Assembly (NCBI RefSeq): GCF_004116955.1
Contig: NZ_CP026362.1
Span: 2,986,501 to 3,050,500, forward strand
DNA: 64,000 nt
Reading direction: 5' to 3'
Source: Bacillus vallismortis
GTDB taxonomy: Bacteria; Bacillota; Bacilli; Bacillales; Bacillaceae
Part shown: in pieces, positions 25,553-34,923 of the stretch
Numbering within the stretch: the stretch's first letter is position 1
Layout of the letters: every line of letters begins with the position of its first letter
Position numbers and translations under genes: made by a program
Notes under the pieces: model-generated
Database searches by the model: none
What the model saw: the letters and a program-made list of their open reading frames with translations, nothing else
Told to the model about the DNA's origin: nothing

Positions 25553-25834
25553 TTATCCTCCGCTGACTAAGCGCTCAACTGTCGTTTCAGCCTCGCACTC
25601 CGCAAAGTGAGCCTCAGAAGAAATATTCAGGTTGATTTTCGCCATTTCCATATAGCCGCGTCTCATCAAATCACGGTTGTGACGAGTTGTTCGTTCGCTG
25701 ACATACGCTCTCACTGCTTGTGATATCAGTTCGTTTCTGCTTCGTTTCTCCCGCATCGCTACACCATCCAATTCAGCTACTAGGTTTTCGGGCAAGCTGA
25801 TTTTCATTTCGGTTCTTGCGCTGGATTCAGACAA
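25553..25834 (-). CDS. ndoAI: NdoAI (MazE-like) antitoxin
   Basis: Ribbon-helix-helix antitoxin of 93 aa: N-terminal RHH ([19 protein letters not shown] then [14 protein letters not shown]) for dimerisation and a C-terminal tail that binds NdoA. The start is TTG with GGAGGTGT upstream. It forms the toxin-antitoxin pair with ndoA, between alr and the sigB operon. Confidence 0.95.
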   Translation of the reverse strand: MSESSARTEMKISLPENLVAELDGVAMREKRSRNELISQAVRAYVSERTTRHNRDLMRRGYMEMAKINLNISSEAHFAECEAETTVERLVSGG

Positions 25835-25951
25835 AAAACATACACCTCCACCAAACTTACGGATACGACTCTTTTATCCATCCAGTGATAATGATACCAT
25901 TATTCACTCTTCAAGCAAAGCTGTTTTATGAATTCTCCATTATGAGAGGAG

Positions 25952-27121
25952 CTATTTGCTTGTATATTCCTGCACTAAAGGATTTCTTACTTCCATTATA
26001 CTCCCATTTTCCAAAAACATACGGGGAACCCGGGAACTTATTGTACAAGACACCTCATAGTTAATGGTTGCGAGCCTGTCTGCAATCTCGTCCATGGAAA
26101 TATATTCATCTCCCTGCCGGCCGATTAATGTGGCTTTTGTGCCCGGCGGATATTCCTGATCCAGCTCCACCATAAATTGGTCCATGCAGATCCGGCCCGC
26201 GATCTTCAGCCGTTTTCCCTTCACAATGATTTCGGTCCCTTCCAACTTTCGAAGCCAGCCATCCGCATAGCCGACAGGCACCGTTCCGATCCATGTGTCT
26301 TTTTCCGCTGTGTATTCCGCTCCGTAGCTGACGCTCTCGCCTTTTTTGATCAGTTTGACATGCGACAGCGTTGAATGCAGGTTGAACGCTGGGCGCAGCT
26401 CAAACGGCATTTCGTCCATCATGTCGGCAGACGGACGGAGGCCATACATGCCAATGCCGAATCTGACCGCGTTGAAAAAGCCTTTTTTCAGCCGGAGGCC
26501 GGCTGCGCTGTTCGCACAGTGCACCATCAGTTTTTTGAGCGGCAGCGGAGCAATCAGTTCTTTAAAGCGCTCAAACTGCTTGATAAAATAGCCTCTTTCT
26601 TTTTCATCCGCTGTCGCAAAATGGGTAAATACCCCTTTGCATTTTAGACGAGGGTTGCGGTCAAGAATTGACATCACGTGATGAACTTCTTCTTCTGTTT
26701 TTACGCCAAGCCTGTTCATTCCCGTATCAACCTTTAAATGAAAATGAAGAGAACCTTTTTTCATATGGCGGGCGGCTTCCTGAAGCCATTCAACAGAATA
26801 AGCTGTTATGGTCACGTCATATTCTGCCGCGATTGACACATATTCCGGCGGAACCGCGCCGAGCACCAAAATAGGCGCTTTTAAGCCCTTGTTGCGCAGT
26901 GAAATCGCTTCATCGAGAATAGCCACCGCCAAGCATGAAGCACCTGCGTCAAGCGCGGCCTTCGCTATTTCTGCATCACCATGTCCGTAGGCGTTTGCTT
27001 TCACAACTGCCATCAGGTGGACATGTTCGCCGATATGTTTCTTCATATTGCTGACATTTTCCTTTATCGCGGACAAGTCGATTTCCGCCCACGTATTTCT
27101 GTAAAAAGGTTTTGTGCTCAT
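25952..27121 (-). CDS. alr: Alanine racemase
   Basis: PLP enzyme of 389 aa interconverting L- and D-alanine for peptidoglycan. The PLP lysine is in VVKANAYGHG (Lys41); the catalytic tyrosine is in VSYGAEYTAEKD near residue 270. N-terminal TIM barrel and C-terminal beta domain are of normal length. RBS AGGAAGTG precedes the ATG. D-Ala made here feeds Ddl and MurF encoded further right. Confidence 0.97.
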   Translation of the reverse strand: MSTKPFYRNTWAEIDLSAIKENVSNMKKHIGEHVHLMAVVKANAYGHGDAEIAKAALDAGASCLAVAILDEAISLRNKGLKAPILVLGAVPPEYVSIAAEYDVTITAYSVEWLQEAARHMKKGSLHFHLKVDTGMNRLGVKTEEEVHHVMSILDRNPRLKCKGVFTHFATADEKERGYFIKQFERFKELIAPLPLKKLMVHCANSAAGLRLKKGFFNAVRFGIGMYGLRPSADMMDEMPFELRPAFNLHSTLSHVKLIKKGESVSYGAEYTAEKDTWIGTVPVGYADGWLRKLEGTEIIVKGKRLKIAGRICMDQFMVELDQEYPPGTKATLIGRQGDEYISMDEIADRLATINYEVSCTISSRVPRMFLENGSIMEVRNPLVQEYTSK

Positions 27122-27205
27122 TATGACACTTCCTAGCTTTTATTCAATATCATTTACATATCATACTAAAATTAAAGGCCGAAGGGAAACGATGCAAGAC
27201 GAAAA

Positions 27206-27230
27206 AAAGGCCAAATCGCGTTTGGCCTTT
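27206..27230 (-). terminator. Terminator after ydcC
   Basis: Stem AAAGGCCAAA/TTTGGCCTTT with a 5-nt loop followed by T-run on the minus strand, 5 bases beyond the ydcC stop. Confidence 0.87.
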
Positions 27231-27235
27231 GGCGG

Positions 27236-28252
27236 TTATTTGGATGATTGTCCTTGCATGCTTTTCGCGACGGACACCATTTCCTCTTTTGTAAGATCTT
27301 TAGATGAAAGAAGATAATCTACACCATCATACGTCCATGATAATGATGCATCTGACAAGGCGCCGATGGTGTAGCCGAGATTCACCGGTTCGCCGTTCAT
27401 CTTAACTGAAGAAGAGGCTTTGGCAATCTGGGCTTTTTCCTGAATTAAAGTAAATGATTTTTCTCCTCCGTAGGTCATGATGATCCGCTTCCCGTCTTCA
27501 GTTGAAATATCTTTTTCTTCCAGCAGTTTTACGCCAAGCGGAAGTTCAAGCGGAGTTTTGACCGCGAATGTTTCGGATGGCTTCGCGCTTGTAGCAACGT
27601 CCATTTGGGAAAGCGTCATATTTTTCTTCTCGTCAAATGATTCTTTGTCGAAATGTTTATTAAATTCGAAGCTGCTGAATTCTACTTTCACCATCACTTT
27701 TCGGTCAGTATCCATGACTTTGACAGATGACGGGCTCATATCTTTTTTGTTAAACGTGATTTCTTGCGTTGGCAGCATTTTGTTATGCTGATAGTTCGTT
27801 TTTGTTTCAAAAACGTAGTTCTTTTCCTTTGCAGTGAACACCGCATCTGAATCGTTTTGAACATCCTTTACGAGCGATTCAAACAGATAGACCTGGCTGC
27901 TGTTGTTCGGCCAGTCGCTTTGAAATCTGAAGCTCTTATTTAAAGACGGCGTGAGAACAAATACTCCGTTTTCGTTTCGTAAAATGACTTGGTTTTGGTC
28001 CTTTTTCGGATTCTCTAGATAAACCCTGTACAGAGACGGCTTTTTGTGCCAGATTTCCACATTGTATACTTGAGGCTCACTCCCTGTCTCGATGGTCATT
28101 TTCGCTTTTGCTTTGTACGAGGTATATTCTTTCGCCTTTTCATCTAACCCGGTCACAATATCTTGCTGTGTTTTTTGCCCGCAGGCAGAAAGAATAAGGA
28201 CAGCAAGCAGTCCCGTTAAAAGCAAAACAAAGCTTTTTCTCACCTTTTTCAA
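27236..28252 (-). CDS. ydcC: YdcC, LolA-like lipoprotein
   Basis: Secreted lipoprotein: a basic N-terminus and hydrophobic core end in lipobox LILSACGQ (Cys at about residue 25). The rest is a beta-rich domain of the LolA/LppX-like outer-membrane-carrier type (VEIWHKKPSLYRVYL). Its function in Bacillus is not known; a link to sporulation has been suggested. The TTG at 28252 abuts an AAAGGGG site; GTG three codons later is better spaced and may be the real start, shortening the protein by three residues. Confidence 0.88.
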   Translation of the reverse strand: MKKVRKSFVLLLTGLLAVLILSACGQKTQQDIVTGLDEKAKEYTSYKAKAKMTIETGSEPQVYNVEIWHKKPSLYRVYLENPKKDQNQVILRNENGVFVLTPSLNKSFRFQSDWPNNSSQVYLFESLVKDVQNDSDAVFTAKEKNYVFETKTNYQHNKMLPTQEITFNKKDMSPSSVKVMDTDRKVMVKVEFSSFEFNKHFDKESFDEKKNMTLSQMDVATSAKPSETFAVKTPLELPLGVKLLEEKDISTEDGKRIIMTYGGEKSFTLIQEKAQIAKASSSVKMNGEPVNLGYTIGALSDASLSWTYDGVDYLLSSKDLTKEEMVSVAKSMQGQSSK

Positions 28253-28415
28253 CCCCTTTTTCTCAATTGATGTAAAAGGAAGAAATCGCTTGTTTGACTT
28301 TAACGATACGCTCGGTACACGTAGGCAGAACGGATGCGTACCATAAAAGCCTCAAACAACTCGTCTCCCTTAATGCACTATCAAATATATGAGCGGGGTG
28401 TCCCTAATATGCAGA

Positions 28416-28781
28416 CTAGCTTGACAACCTTTCAATCACAACCTGAGCGGCCGCGTATTCCTTTGTATGAGTGATTGATACGTGAACGGCGGCTTGGCTC
28501 AGCTTTGCGCAAATGATATATGGCTTGCCATTTTGGTCTTTCTTTATTTCGATATCCTGGAAGCTGAGCTGCTTTCCTATACCGGTGCCAAACGCTTTTG
28601 AAAAAGCTTCTTTTGCCGCAAATCTCCCCGCGAGAAACTCGATTTTTCGTTTCTCTGAAAGCCCCTCATAGTGCTCAAGTTCGCTTCGCGTCAAAATCCG
28701 CTCGGCAAATCGTTTCTGGCGGCCGGCCGCGGAAGCGATCCGTTTAAGCTCGGTGATATCTAGTCCTATGCCGTAAATCAT
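28416..28781 (-). CDS. acpS: AcpS, holo-acyl carrier protein synthase
   Basis: Phosphopantetheinyl transferase of 121 aa that loads 4'-phosphopantetheine from CoA onto ACP. Both signature motifs are seen: GIGLDITELKRI with the metal-binding Asp and RFAAKEAFSKAFGTGIG. The ATG at 28781 is preceded by AAAGGAGGTTAT; longer in-frame starts have no site. Confidence 0.96.
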   Translation of the reverse strand: MIYGIGLDITELKRIASAAGRQKRFAERILTRSELEHYEGLSEKRKIEFLAGRFAAKEAFSKAFGTGIGKQLSFQDIEIKKDQNGKPYIICAKLSQAAVHVSITHTKEYAAAQVVIERLSS

Positions 28782-28875
28782 GGGTGATAACCTCCTTTGC
28801 GTACGTACTATTTGAATGGTTTGTCTCATAAACGTGTTACTATAGAAATACCAAAATGAAGAAAAGGGGCTCGGA

Positions 28876-29475
28876 ATGTTTATACGGACAGAAAATTTCC
28901 AAACCTTTATCAGGCTTTACCCCGTCATCACCTTTATATTGGCTTTGCAAGCTGTTCTCTGGCTGTTTTTTTCACTTCCTATCCATTCAGTCGTGTTATG
29001 GAGAGATACCGTCACAGGCTATAATCTAGGCGTAGCCAACGGTGAATGGTGGCGGCTGATCACACCGGTTTTGCTGCACGCCGGCTTTACCCATCTGCTG
29101 TTTAATTCCATGTCGATCTTTTTATTTGCTCCTGCCTTAGAGCGTATGCTGGGAAAAGCGCGTTTCCTTCTTGTGTACGCCGGCTCCGGCATCATCGGCA
29201 ATATCGGCACATACGTGGCAGAGCCGCTTGATTATGTACATGTCGGGGCCTCAGGCGCGATTTTCGGGCTGTTCGGCGTGTATCTGTATATGGTTGTATT
29301 TCGCAAAGAGCTGATCGGGCGCGAGCATTCTAAAATGATTCTCACACTGCTCGCATTTGCCGTTCTCATGTCATTGATCAACTCCAATATTAACATCATG
29401 GCCCATTTGTTTGGGCTTTGCGGCGGGTTTCTTCTCTCGTTTTTATGTGTGCAGAAAAAAGAGCGGCGGTATTAA
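28876..29475 (+). CDS. ydcA: YdcA, rhomboid-family intramembrane protease
   Basis: Polytopic membrane protein of 199 aa with about six membrane segments. Rhomboid signatures: GEWWRLITPVLLHAGFTHLLFN (WR and H-x3-H region), catalytic serine in GASGAIFG (near residue 124) and histidine in NIMAHLFGLCGG (near residue 176). A serine protease cleaving within membranes; its substrates are unknown to me. The gene is single, divergent from acpS and convergent with ydbT, whose end overlaps it by 4 nt. Confidence 0.92.
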   Translation: MFIRTENFQTFIRLYPVITFILALQAVLWLFFSLPIHSVVLWRDTVTGYNLGVANGEWWRLITPVLLHAGFTHLLFNSMSIFLFAPALERMLGKARFLLVYAGSGIIGNIGTYVAEPLDYVHVGASGAIFGLFGVYLYMVVFRKELIGREHSKMILTLLAFAVLMSLINSNINIMAHLFGLCGGFLLSFLCVQKKERRY

Positions 29476-30953
29476 CCGTCCGCTTTTTCATAGGAGTACC
29501 AATTTAAAATGAAGCCTGCATCCTCTTCACTTACATCCCTCACCGCTAATTCTTCCATATGGCTCGATGATTTTACCGCGGTAGAAATGGTATACAGGCG
29601 GCCTTTCTTTTGAAAATAAGATTGGCTCAATTTGCCAATCTGCATGCGCCTTTTCAGCACAATCGCGGTTGTTCTGCCGATGAATCTTGACGTCAGCTGA
29701 AGACGCTCCCCGTTGATCGTCCATGCTGCATCCTTATAGGCGAGGTAGCCGAAGAACAATTCAATCGGCAGCAGGATGATCGACAGATAGCCCCATGGCT
29801 GAAAGAAGATACATAATGGGATGATCAAAAAAAGTGAAAAAATGACGGAGCGGAATAAATAACGTTTCAACGCGCGCCGCGGCAGACGGCGGACGTTTTC
29901 TTCCAGCGTGTATTCCGGCGTAAATGTCTGAAGCATGCGCGAAAGCTTCTTTTTATGAATCATCGGAAAAAGAATCGTCAAAGCGCCTTCTTCTTTTTCC
30001 CGATCGCCGCCTCCCGCGCTGACGATGGACACCGTCACATAGCCGAAAAGCTGGCGGATGATATTTTCTTTGATTTTAATGGCTTGTATTTTTCGGAGCG
30101 GAATCGTGACTTGATGTTTTTCAATAATCCCTCTTGAAATCACTAACTCCTGCTCTTTTTTTATAATTTGAAAGTTCGCGTATTTAAACATCATACCGGC
30201 GATGCTGAACATCCAGACGATAAACAAACCGATAAAAATGAGCACCGCATAAATGCCGATGCCGGCGTGCTGAAGGAAGGAAAATTGATCAAAAAACCAA
30301 TCCATCGGAAGCACTTCGTCAAGCTGAGAGATAAGCGCAAATAGAGCGGAGATGATCACTCCGATTCCGCCGGAGGTAGAGGCGGCCATGAGCAACTCTT
30401 TCATGCTCATGCGATAGTGCTCTTGCGGTTCAGCTTCAAGAGTCTGCTTCTGCTCAGCTTCCAGCAACTGTTCATCGGGTTCGCTTTCATGGCTTTTTGC
30501 TTTTTTCTTAAAGACGGCTTCCTTGATGCGTTCAGCTTCTTCTACAGAAATAGCGGAAAGTACAGCTTCCGCCTCCTTGCCTCCGCCTGCCGTTTCAATT
30601 TGCAGTTTCACAAGCTTAAAGATTTGCTGGATCACGCCCGCGCTCGTATTCATCGTTTGAATCCGATCGATCGATATGTATCGCTTTTTCGTGACAAACA
30701 AGCCTTCTTCAATTCTGAATTCGTCATCTTCGATTCGATAGGTAAACCTTCTCCATTTGATAATGCTTGCGGCAACAAGCCAGATAAACAGCACACCGAG
30801 CGCAATGGCGCCGTAAAAACGGACAGTATTGTTCGAATTGACGATATATACAAAAAAGAAAGGCAGAATGATATTTTTTATTGTTTGAATAATGGTATGG
30901 CCTAAATTCAAAATGACTGCCGCAGGGTGCAGGCGTTTCGGTTCAGACATCAT
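29472..30953 (-). CDS. ydbT: YdbT, bacterial PH-domain membrane protein
   Basis: Protein of 493 aa with about six membrane segments arranged in pairs. Between them are bPH2 (PF03703) domains, each marked by a segment like FRIEEGLFVTKKRYISIDRIQ or LVISRGIIEKHQVTIPLRKI. It overlaps the end of ydbS by 11 nt, so the two form an operon. In B. subtilis and B. amyloliquefaciens the ydbS-ydbT pair is linked to resistance to antimicrobials; the mechanism is unclear. Confidence 0.9.
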   Translation of the reverse strand: MMSEPKRLHPAAVILNLGHTIIQTIKNIILPFFFVYIVNSNNTVRFYGAIALGVLFIWLVAASIIKWRRFTYRIEDDEFRIEEGLFVTKKRYISIDRIQTMNTSAGVIQQIFKLVKLQIETAGGGKEAEAVLSAISVEEAERIKEAVFKKKAKSHESEPDEQLLEAEQKQTLEAEPQEHYRMSMKELLMAASTSGGIGVIISALFALISQLDEVLPMDWFFDQFSFLQHAGIGIYAVLIFIGLFIVWMFSIAGMMFKYANFQIIKKEQELVISRGIIEKHQVTIPLRKIQAIKIKENIIRQLFGYVTVSIVSAGGGDREKEEGALTILFPMIHKKKLSRMLQTFTPEYTLEENVRRLPRRALKRYLFRSVIFSLFLIIPLCIFFQPWGYLSIILLPIELFFGYLAYKDAAWTINGERLQLTSRFIGRTTAIVLKRRMQIGKLSQSYFQKKGRLYTISTAVKSSSHMEELAVRDVSEEDAGFILNWYSYEKADG

Positions 30954-31422
30954 CTTCAGTCACCCTTGCCAGACGGGAAATGGAGTCTCTCAGCCGATCC
31001 GCTTCCCCCATCTCTAAAGCGGGAATGGAATGAACGGTCGCGGCCGTGGAAATTTTCACTGTTGCCAGGTTGTACTTTTTCAATAACGGCCCTTGTGACG
31101 TATCGACGTGCTGAACCCTGACCATAGGGACAATCACACGCGTCACCACAAAAATACCTGACTGAATATCTATTTCATGTTCATGGACTTCATAGCGCCA
31201 TACTTTATGACGGATTTTCGGAATGATAAAGACCGTCACAATCGAACCCAGCAGCCAAATCCCGCCGAGCACGCCGCTGATCCAGTACGGCCAATGAAAA
31301 TAATAGCTTAACACTGCCACTGCAATGACGATGAGCAAGCAGACAGCGGATACGATGATCTCTTGAAGTCGCCATACCTTTAATCCGTCAGGACTGATTT
31401 GGTTTTTAGGCTGCTCTCTCAA
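30943..31422 (-). CDS. ydbS: YdbS, bacterial PH-domain membrane protein
   Basis: Small partner of YdbT: 159 aa, two membrane segments (about 24-45 and 47-68) followed by one bPH2 domain with HEIDIQSGIFVVTRVIVPMVRVQHVD. The start ATG at 31422 has GGGAGGTAG upstream. It is the first gene of the ydbS-ydbT operon. Confidence 0.9.
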   Translation of the reverse strand: MREQPKNQISPDGLKVWRLQEIIVSAVCLLIVIAVAVLSYYFHWPYWISGVLGGIWLLGSIVTVFIIPKIRHKVWRYEVHEHEIDIQSGIFVVTRVIVPMVRVQHVDTSQGPLLKKYNLATVKISTAATVHSIPALEMGEADRLRDSISRLARVTEDDV

Positions 31423-31555
31423 AATAACTACCTCCCGTTTTTTCTTCGTTACTTATACGTCTCTTATACAGAAAGGTTTCATTCTTAAGCATACAGAGAA
31501 AAACGGCTTCCGTCAGCTGAAAGTTTGCTGAGGTGCCAAAACATGAACATAAAAA

Positions 31556-31582
31556 AAGCCCAAAACGACATGTTTTGGGCTT
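31556..31582 (-). terminator. Terminator of cshA
   Basis: Stem AAGCCCAAAAC/GTTTTGGGCTT with a 5-nt loop and a T-run on the minus strand, just beyond the cshA stop. Confidence 0.9.
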
Positions 31583-31595
31583 CTAATCGATAGGA

Positions 31596-33080
31596 TTAGT
31601 AAGATTTTTTCTGGCGTCTGTCACCTGAAGAACGGCGATCATTTGAACGCTTTTTGTCGTAGGAAGAACGGTTGTTGTTTTTCCCTTTTCCGCCGCGATA
31701 GCCGCCGCCTTGACCGTCTCTGCGTTTAGAAGAGCGCTGGTTTTTGTAGCGTTTGCTGACCATCGGCGCTTCGTCTGTTAAGCGAACCGGTGTGTCGTCC
31801 GGCTCTTTTGTAGACATTTTGATAGCCGCCGCAACCACTGTCACTGCATCATGATCTTCAAGCAGCTCAGCTGCCGCTGTCATGTAGAAGTTCAGGTTGT
31901 TTTCACTGATTGCCGTACGAAGGCGTTCAACCGTAACCTGTTGCTGGCCTTCCAACGCTTCATCAAGTGTAGGCTCCTTCATGCGGTCCATTTTGCGTTT
32001 TGTTGTTTGTTCAATTGCGCGAAGCATGCTTTTCTCGCGCGGTGTAATGAACGTCATCGCCATACCTGTTTTTCCTGCGCGGCCTGTTCTTCCGATACGG
32101 TGAACGTAGCTTTCAGGATCTTGAGGCACGTCGAAGTTGTACACGTGTGTAACACCAGAGATATCAAGTCCGCGAGCGGCAACATCTGTTGCAACAAGAA
32201 CTTCGATTGCGCCTTCTTTAAATTTGCGAAGCGCAACCATACGTTTCGCCTGCGTTAAATCACCGTGAATGCCTTCAGCCGCATATCCGCGAAGGTTCAG
32301 AGCTTCAGCCAGCTCATCGACACGGCGTTTTGTACGTCCGAATACGATCGCAAGCTCAGGAGACTGAATGTCAAGAAGACGAGTCAGTGTGTCGAATTTT
32401 TTGCGCTCTTGCACTTCTAAATAGAACTGCTGAATGTTAGAAACCGTCATTTCTTTTGCTTTTACTTTTACGTGTTCCGGCTCAGTCATGAAGCGCTCCG
32501 CAATACGTTTGATCGGCGCTGGCATCGTAGCAGAGAACAGAAGTGTCTGATGCTCGCTCGGCACGTTTGAAAGAATAGATTCAATGTCTTCAATGAATCC
32601 CATGTTCAGCATTTCATCCGCTTCATCCATTACAACAGTGTTTACATTGTTTAAACGAATTGTGCGGCGGTTGATGTGGTCAAGAAGACGCCCAGGTGTA
32701 CCCACAATGATATGCGGATTTTTCTTCAACGCCCGAATTTGCCGTCCAATATCCTGGCCGCCGTAAATAGGAAGAACCTTCGCACGCTTATCGTTTCCGA
32801 TTTTATATAATTCTTCAGATACTTGAATGGCTAATTCACGGGTTGGCGCGATTACGATTGCTTGAATATTAGGAGACTCGGGGTTAATTTTTTCAACAAG
32901 GGGTATACCAAACGCAGCTGTTTTACCTGTACCTGTTTGCGCTTGTCCAATGACGTCTTTATTTGAAAGTCCGAGCGGAATCGTTTGTGCCTGGATCGGC
33001 GTTGCTTCTTCGAATCCCATACGATTAATTGCTTTCATGAGATCAGAACTTAAATTAAAATCTTGAAACGTTATAGTCAA
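31596..33080 (-). CDS. cshA: CshA, DEAD-box RNA helicase
   Basis: RNA helicase of 494 aa of the degradosome-like network and cold adaptation. Motifs in order: Q motif [39 protein letters not shown], and a basic R/G/S-rich tail from about residue 425 ([16 protein letters not shown]). The start is a TTG at 33080 with AGAAGGAG 9 nt upstream; the longer ATG-started frame runs over the leader. Its own promoter is at 33201. Confidence 0.96.
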   Translation of the reverse strand: MTITFQDFNLSSDLMKAINRMGFEEATPIQAQTIPLGLSNKDVIGQAQTGTGKTAAFGIPLVEKINPESPNIQAIVIAPTRELAIQVSEELYKIGNDKRAKVLPIYGGQDIGRQIRALKKNPHIIVGTPGRLLDHINRRTIRLNNVNTVVMDEADEMLNMGFIEDIESILSNVPSEHQTLLFSATMPAPIKRIAERFMTEPEHVKVKAKEMTVSNIQQFYLEVQERKKFDTLTRLLDIQSPELAIVFGRTKRRVDELAEALNLRGYAAEGIHGDLTQAKRMVALRKFKEGAIEVLVATDVAARGLDISGVTHVYNFDVPQDPESYVHRIGRTGRAGKTGMAMTFITPREKSMLRAIEQTTKRKMDRMKEPTLDEALEGQQQVTVERLRTAISENNLNFYMTAAAELLEDHDAVTVVAAAIKMSTKEPDDTPVRLTDEAPMVSKRYKNQRSSKRRDGQGGGYRGGKGKNNNRSSYDKKRSNDRRSSGDRRQKKSY

Positions 33081-33200
33081 ATTATTCAAACTCCTTCTAA
33101 TTGCTGTGTCAGTAATGTCGTGATTTACCACTAAAAACTGCCCTTTCCACAAAAAGGACAGGTCCGTACGTATACAAAGCCCGAATTACTTCTAAGTTTT

Positions 33201-33229
33201 ATCTTACCATTACACTATTTGTTTTTCAA
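33201..33229 (-). promoter_or_regulatory. SigA promoter of cshA
   Basis: TTGAAA (33224-33229), 17-nt spacer and TAAGAT (33201-33206) on the minus strand, giving a leader of about 110 nt before the TTG start. Confidence 0.75.
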
Positions 33230-33235
33230 TAAAAT

Positions 33236-33371
33236 GAGAAGCAGATCGGCTTCTCCAATATGCCGGCTGCTGTTCCATCCGCTCCCAAATGTCCGGCGGG
33301 AGAACTTCTGGCGGGCGAATGGAAGTCCGGACAAATATTTTCGTATCGCAAAATAACCTGTCATTATTGTA
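33236..33371 (-). ncRNA. Candidate structured small RNA between murF and cshA
   Basis: The murF-cshA gap holds no convincing gene. On the minus strand an extended -10 (TGATACAAT, -10 hexamer at 33366-33371) precedes about 120 bases that end in the hairpin GAGAAGC/GCTTCTC (33236-33254) followed by ATTTTATT. Inside are two crossing complementarities, GTCCGG (33325-33332 palindrome) with CCGGAC (33291-33296), and TTCCATTCGC (33315-33324) with GCGGATGGAA (33273-33282). The hairpin could equally be the murF terminator, and the -35 is weak. Confidence 0.35.
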
Positions 33372-33480
33372 TCATAGCCGCGGCCAGCCAGATATACATT
33401 ATTTCAGGCCGGCATATATTAGTGTTTGCACATCATTCTATTTTATGATGCAATATGCGTTTTTTTCGCAGGATTTTTTC

Positions 33481-34854
33481 TTATGAAAGCGGGCTGTCTA
33501 TTAAATCTTTAACGATTTCTTCAAGCTTCATACCTCTGGACGCTTTGAATAAAATCAAATCCCCTTTTGACGCGCTTTCCTTCACGGCTTGAAAGAGATC
33601 TTTTTTCTCGGTGAAGTGGCTGACGCGTTCTTTCTCAAAGTGGTTCAGTGCGCCTTCCGCAATAAAAGCGCCCAGCTTTCCGTACGTAAAGACGCGGTCG
33701 ATTTTTTCAGGGCTGATGACAGCACCGCACTCTTTATGGAATGTTTCTTCAAGATCACCGAGCTCAAGCATATCGCCGAGCACAAGCATTTTTTTTCCGT
33801 AGCCTTCAAGGCTTTCTGTCAATTGAATGGCAGCCTTCATGGAAGTCGGGCTGGCATTGTAAGCGTCATTGATAATCGAAAGGCCGCTGTCTGTTTTGAT
33901 GAGTTCAAGTCTCATGCCGGTTACCTTTAGTCCGCTCAGTCCTTTTGCCGCATCCTCAGCTGTGACGCCGAAATAAGCTCCTGCTGCGATCGCAGCCATA
34001 GCGTTCATGACATTGTGCTTCCCGAGCACCGGAATAAAAAATGTTTTTTCCATCCCTTTGATTGTAAAATGGGTTCCCGCTTCACTCTGGTCTACATCCT
34101 GAAGCTGGTAATCGTTTTGCCCTCCCGATCCGTACGTTGTCGTTTGGCAGCTGTATGCTTTTTGAAGGAGCGGTTCGTCCCCGATATAAATCAGCACTCC
34201 GTCTTCTTTAAGCCCGTTAATGATTTCAAGCTTCGCCTCCGCGATGCCCTCTCTTGAGCCAAGGTCTTGCATGTGGGATTCGCCAATATTCGTAATCACA
34301 GCCGCATTCGGGTTTGCCAGGCGGCTCAGAAGATCAATTTCCCCTTTGGCGCTCATTCCCATCTCCAATACGGCGATCTCCGTATTTTCAGGCATGGCTA
34401 AAACCGTCAGCGGCAGGCCGATGTGATTATTAAAGTTTCCTCCTGTTTTGTGGACACGGTACCGGGTTCCCAGGACGGCGTGAATCATATCTTTGGTTGT
34501 TGTTTTGCCATTGCTTCCGGTTACCCCGATGACACGCGTGCCAAGCTCCTGCAAATATGCTTTTGCAAGCTGCTGAAGGGCGGAAAGGGTATCGTCAACT
34601 AAAATGACGGCTTGATTCTCGGGCGGATTTGGTTCTGACCGATCCCAAAGAACAGCCGCTACACCGGCTTCAAAAGCCTGCTGCACAAAAGTGTGCCCGT
34701 TAAAATTCTCCCCTTTCAGCGGAATGAAAAGTTGATGCTGTTCCAGTTTTCTTGTATCAGTTGCCACTCCATGAATGACTGTTTGTTCATATTGCGGATT
34801 TGTCAAAGTGCCTTTGACCATGTCTGCAATGCTCTTTATAGTTCGCTTTATCAA
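33481..34854 (-). CDS. murF: MurF, UDP-MurNAc-tripeptide:D-Ala-D-Ala ligase
   Basis: Cytoplasmic Mur ligase of 457 aa that adds D-Ala-D-Ala to the muropeptide precursor. N-terminal substrate domain, central ATPase with VTGSNGKTTTKDM (P-loop, about residue 110) and ITNIGESHMQ, and C-terminal domain with NDAYNASPTSM. It follows ddl, which makes its dipeptide substrate, with an attenuating hairpin between. Confidence 0.97.
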   Translation of the reverse strand: MIKRTIKSIADMVKGTLTNPQYEQTVIHGVATDTRKLEQHQLFIPLKGENFNGHTFVQQAFEAGVAAVLWDRSEPNPPENQAVILVDDTLSALQQLAKAYLQELGTRVIGVTGSNGKTTTKDMIHAVLGTRYRVHKTGGNFNNHIGLPLTVLAMPENTEIAVLEMGMSAKGEIDLLSRLANPNAAVITNIGESHMQDLGSREGIAEAKLEIINGLKEDGVLIYIGDEPLLQKAYSCQTTTYGSGGQNDYQLQDVDQSEAGTHFTIKGMEKTFFIPVLGKHNVMNAMAAIAAGAYFGVTAEDAAKGLSGLKVTGMRLELIKTDSGLSIINDAYNASPTSMKAAIQLTESLEGYGKKMLVLGDMLELGDLEETFHKECGAVISPEKIDRVFTYGKLGAFIAEGALNHFEKERVSHFTEKKDLFQAVKESASKGDLILFKASRGMKLEEIVKDLIDSPLS

Positions 34855-34890
34855 GTGAGGTCCCTCTCTTTCTTTTGTATACGGGAAAAG

Positions 34891-34916
34891 ACACTGCCCT
34901 CTTACCGGCAGTGTCC
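34891..34916 (-). terminator. Hairpin (attenuator or terminator) between ddl and murF
   Basis: Stem GACACTGCC/GGCAGTGTC with a 7-8 nt loop and TTTT on the minus strand. It lies within the ddl-murF operon, so it probably ends only part of the transcripts. Confidence 0.75.
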
Positions 34917-34923
34917 ATCTTCA

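Noticed and set aside
33260..33486. Two 62-65 aa plus-strand frames between cshA and murF
   Set aside because: No ribosome sites, no protein-like composition; the region fits an RNA or leader better.
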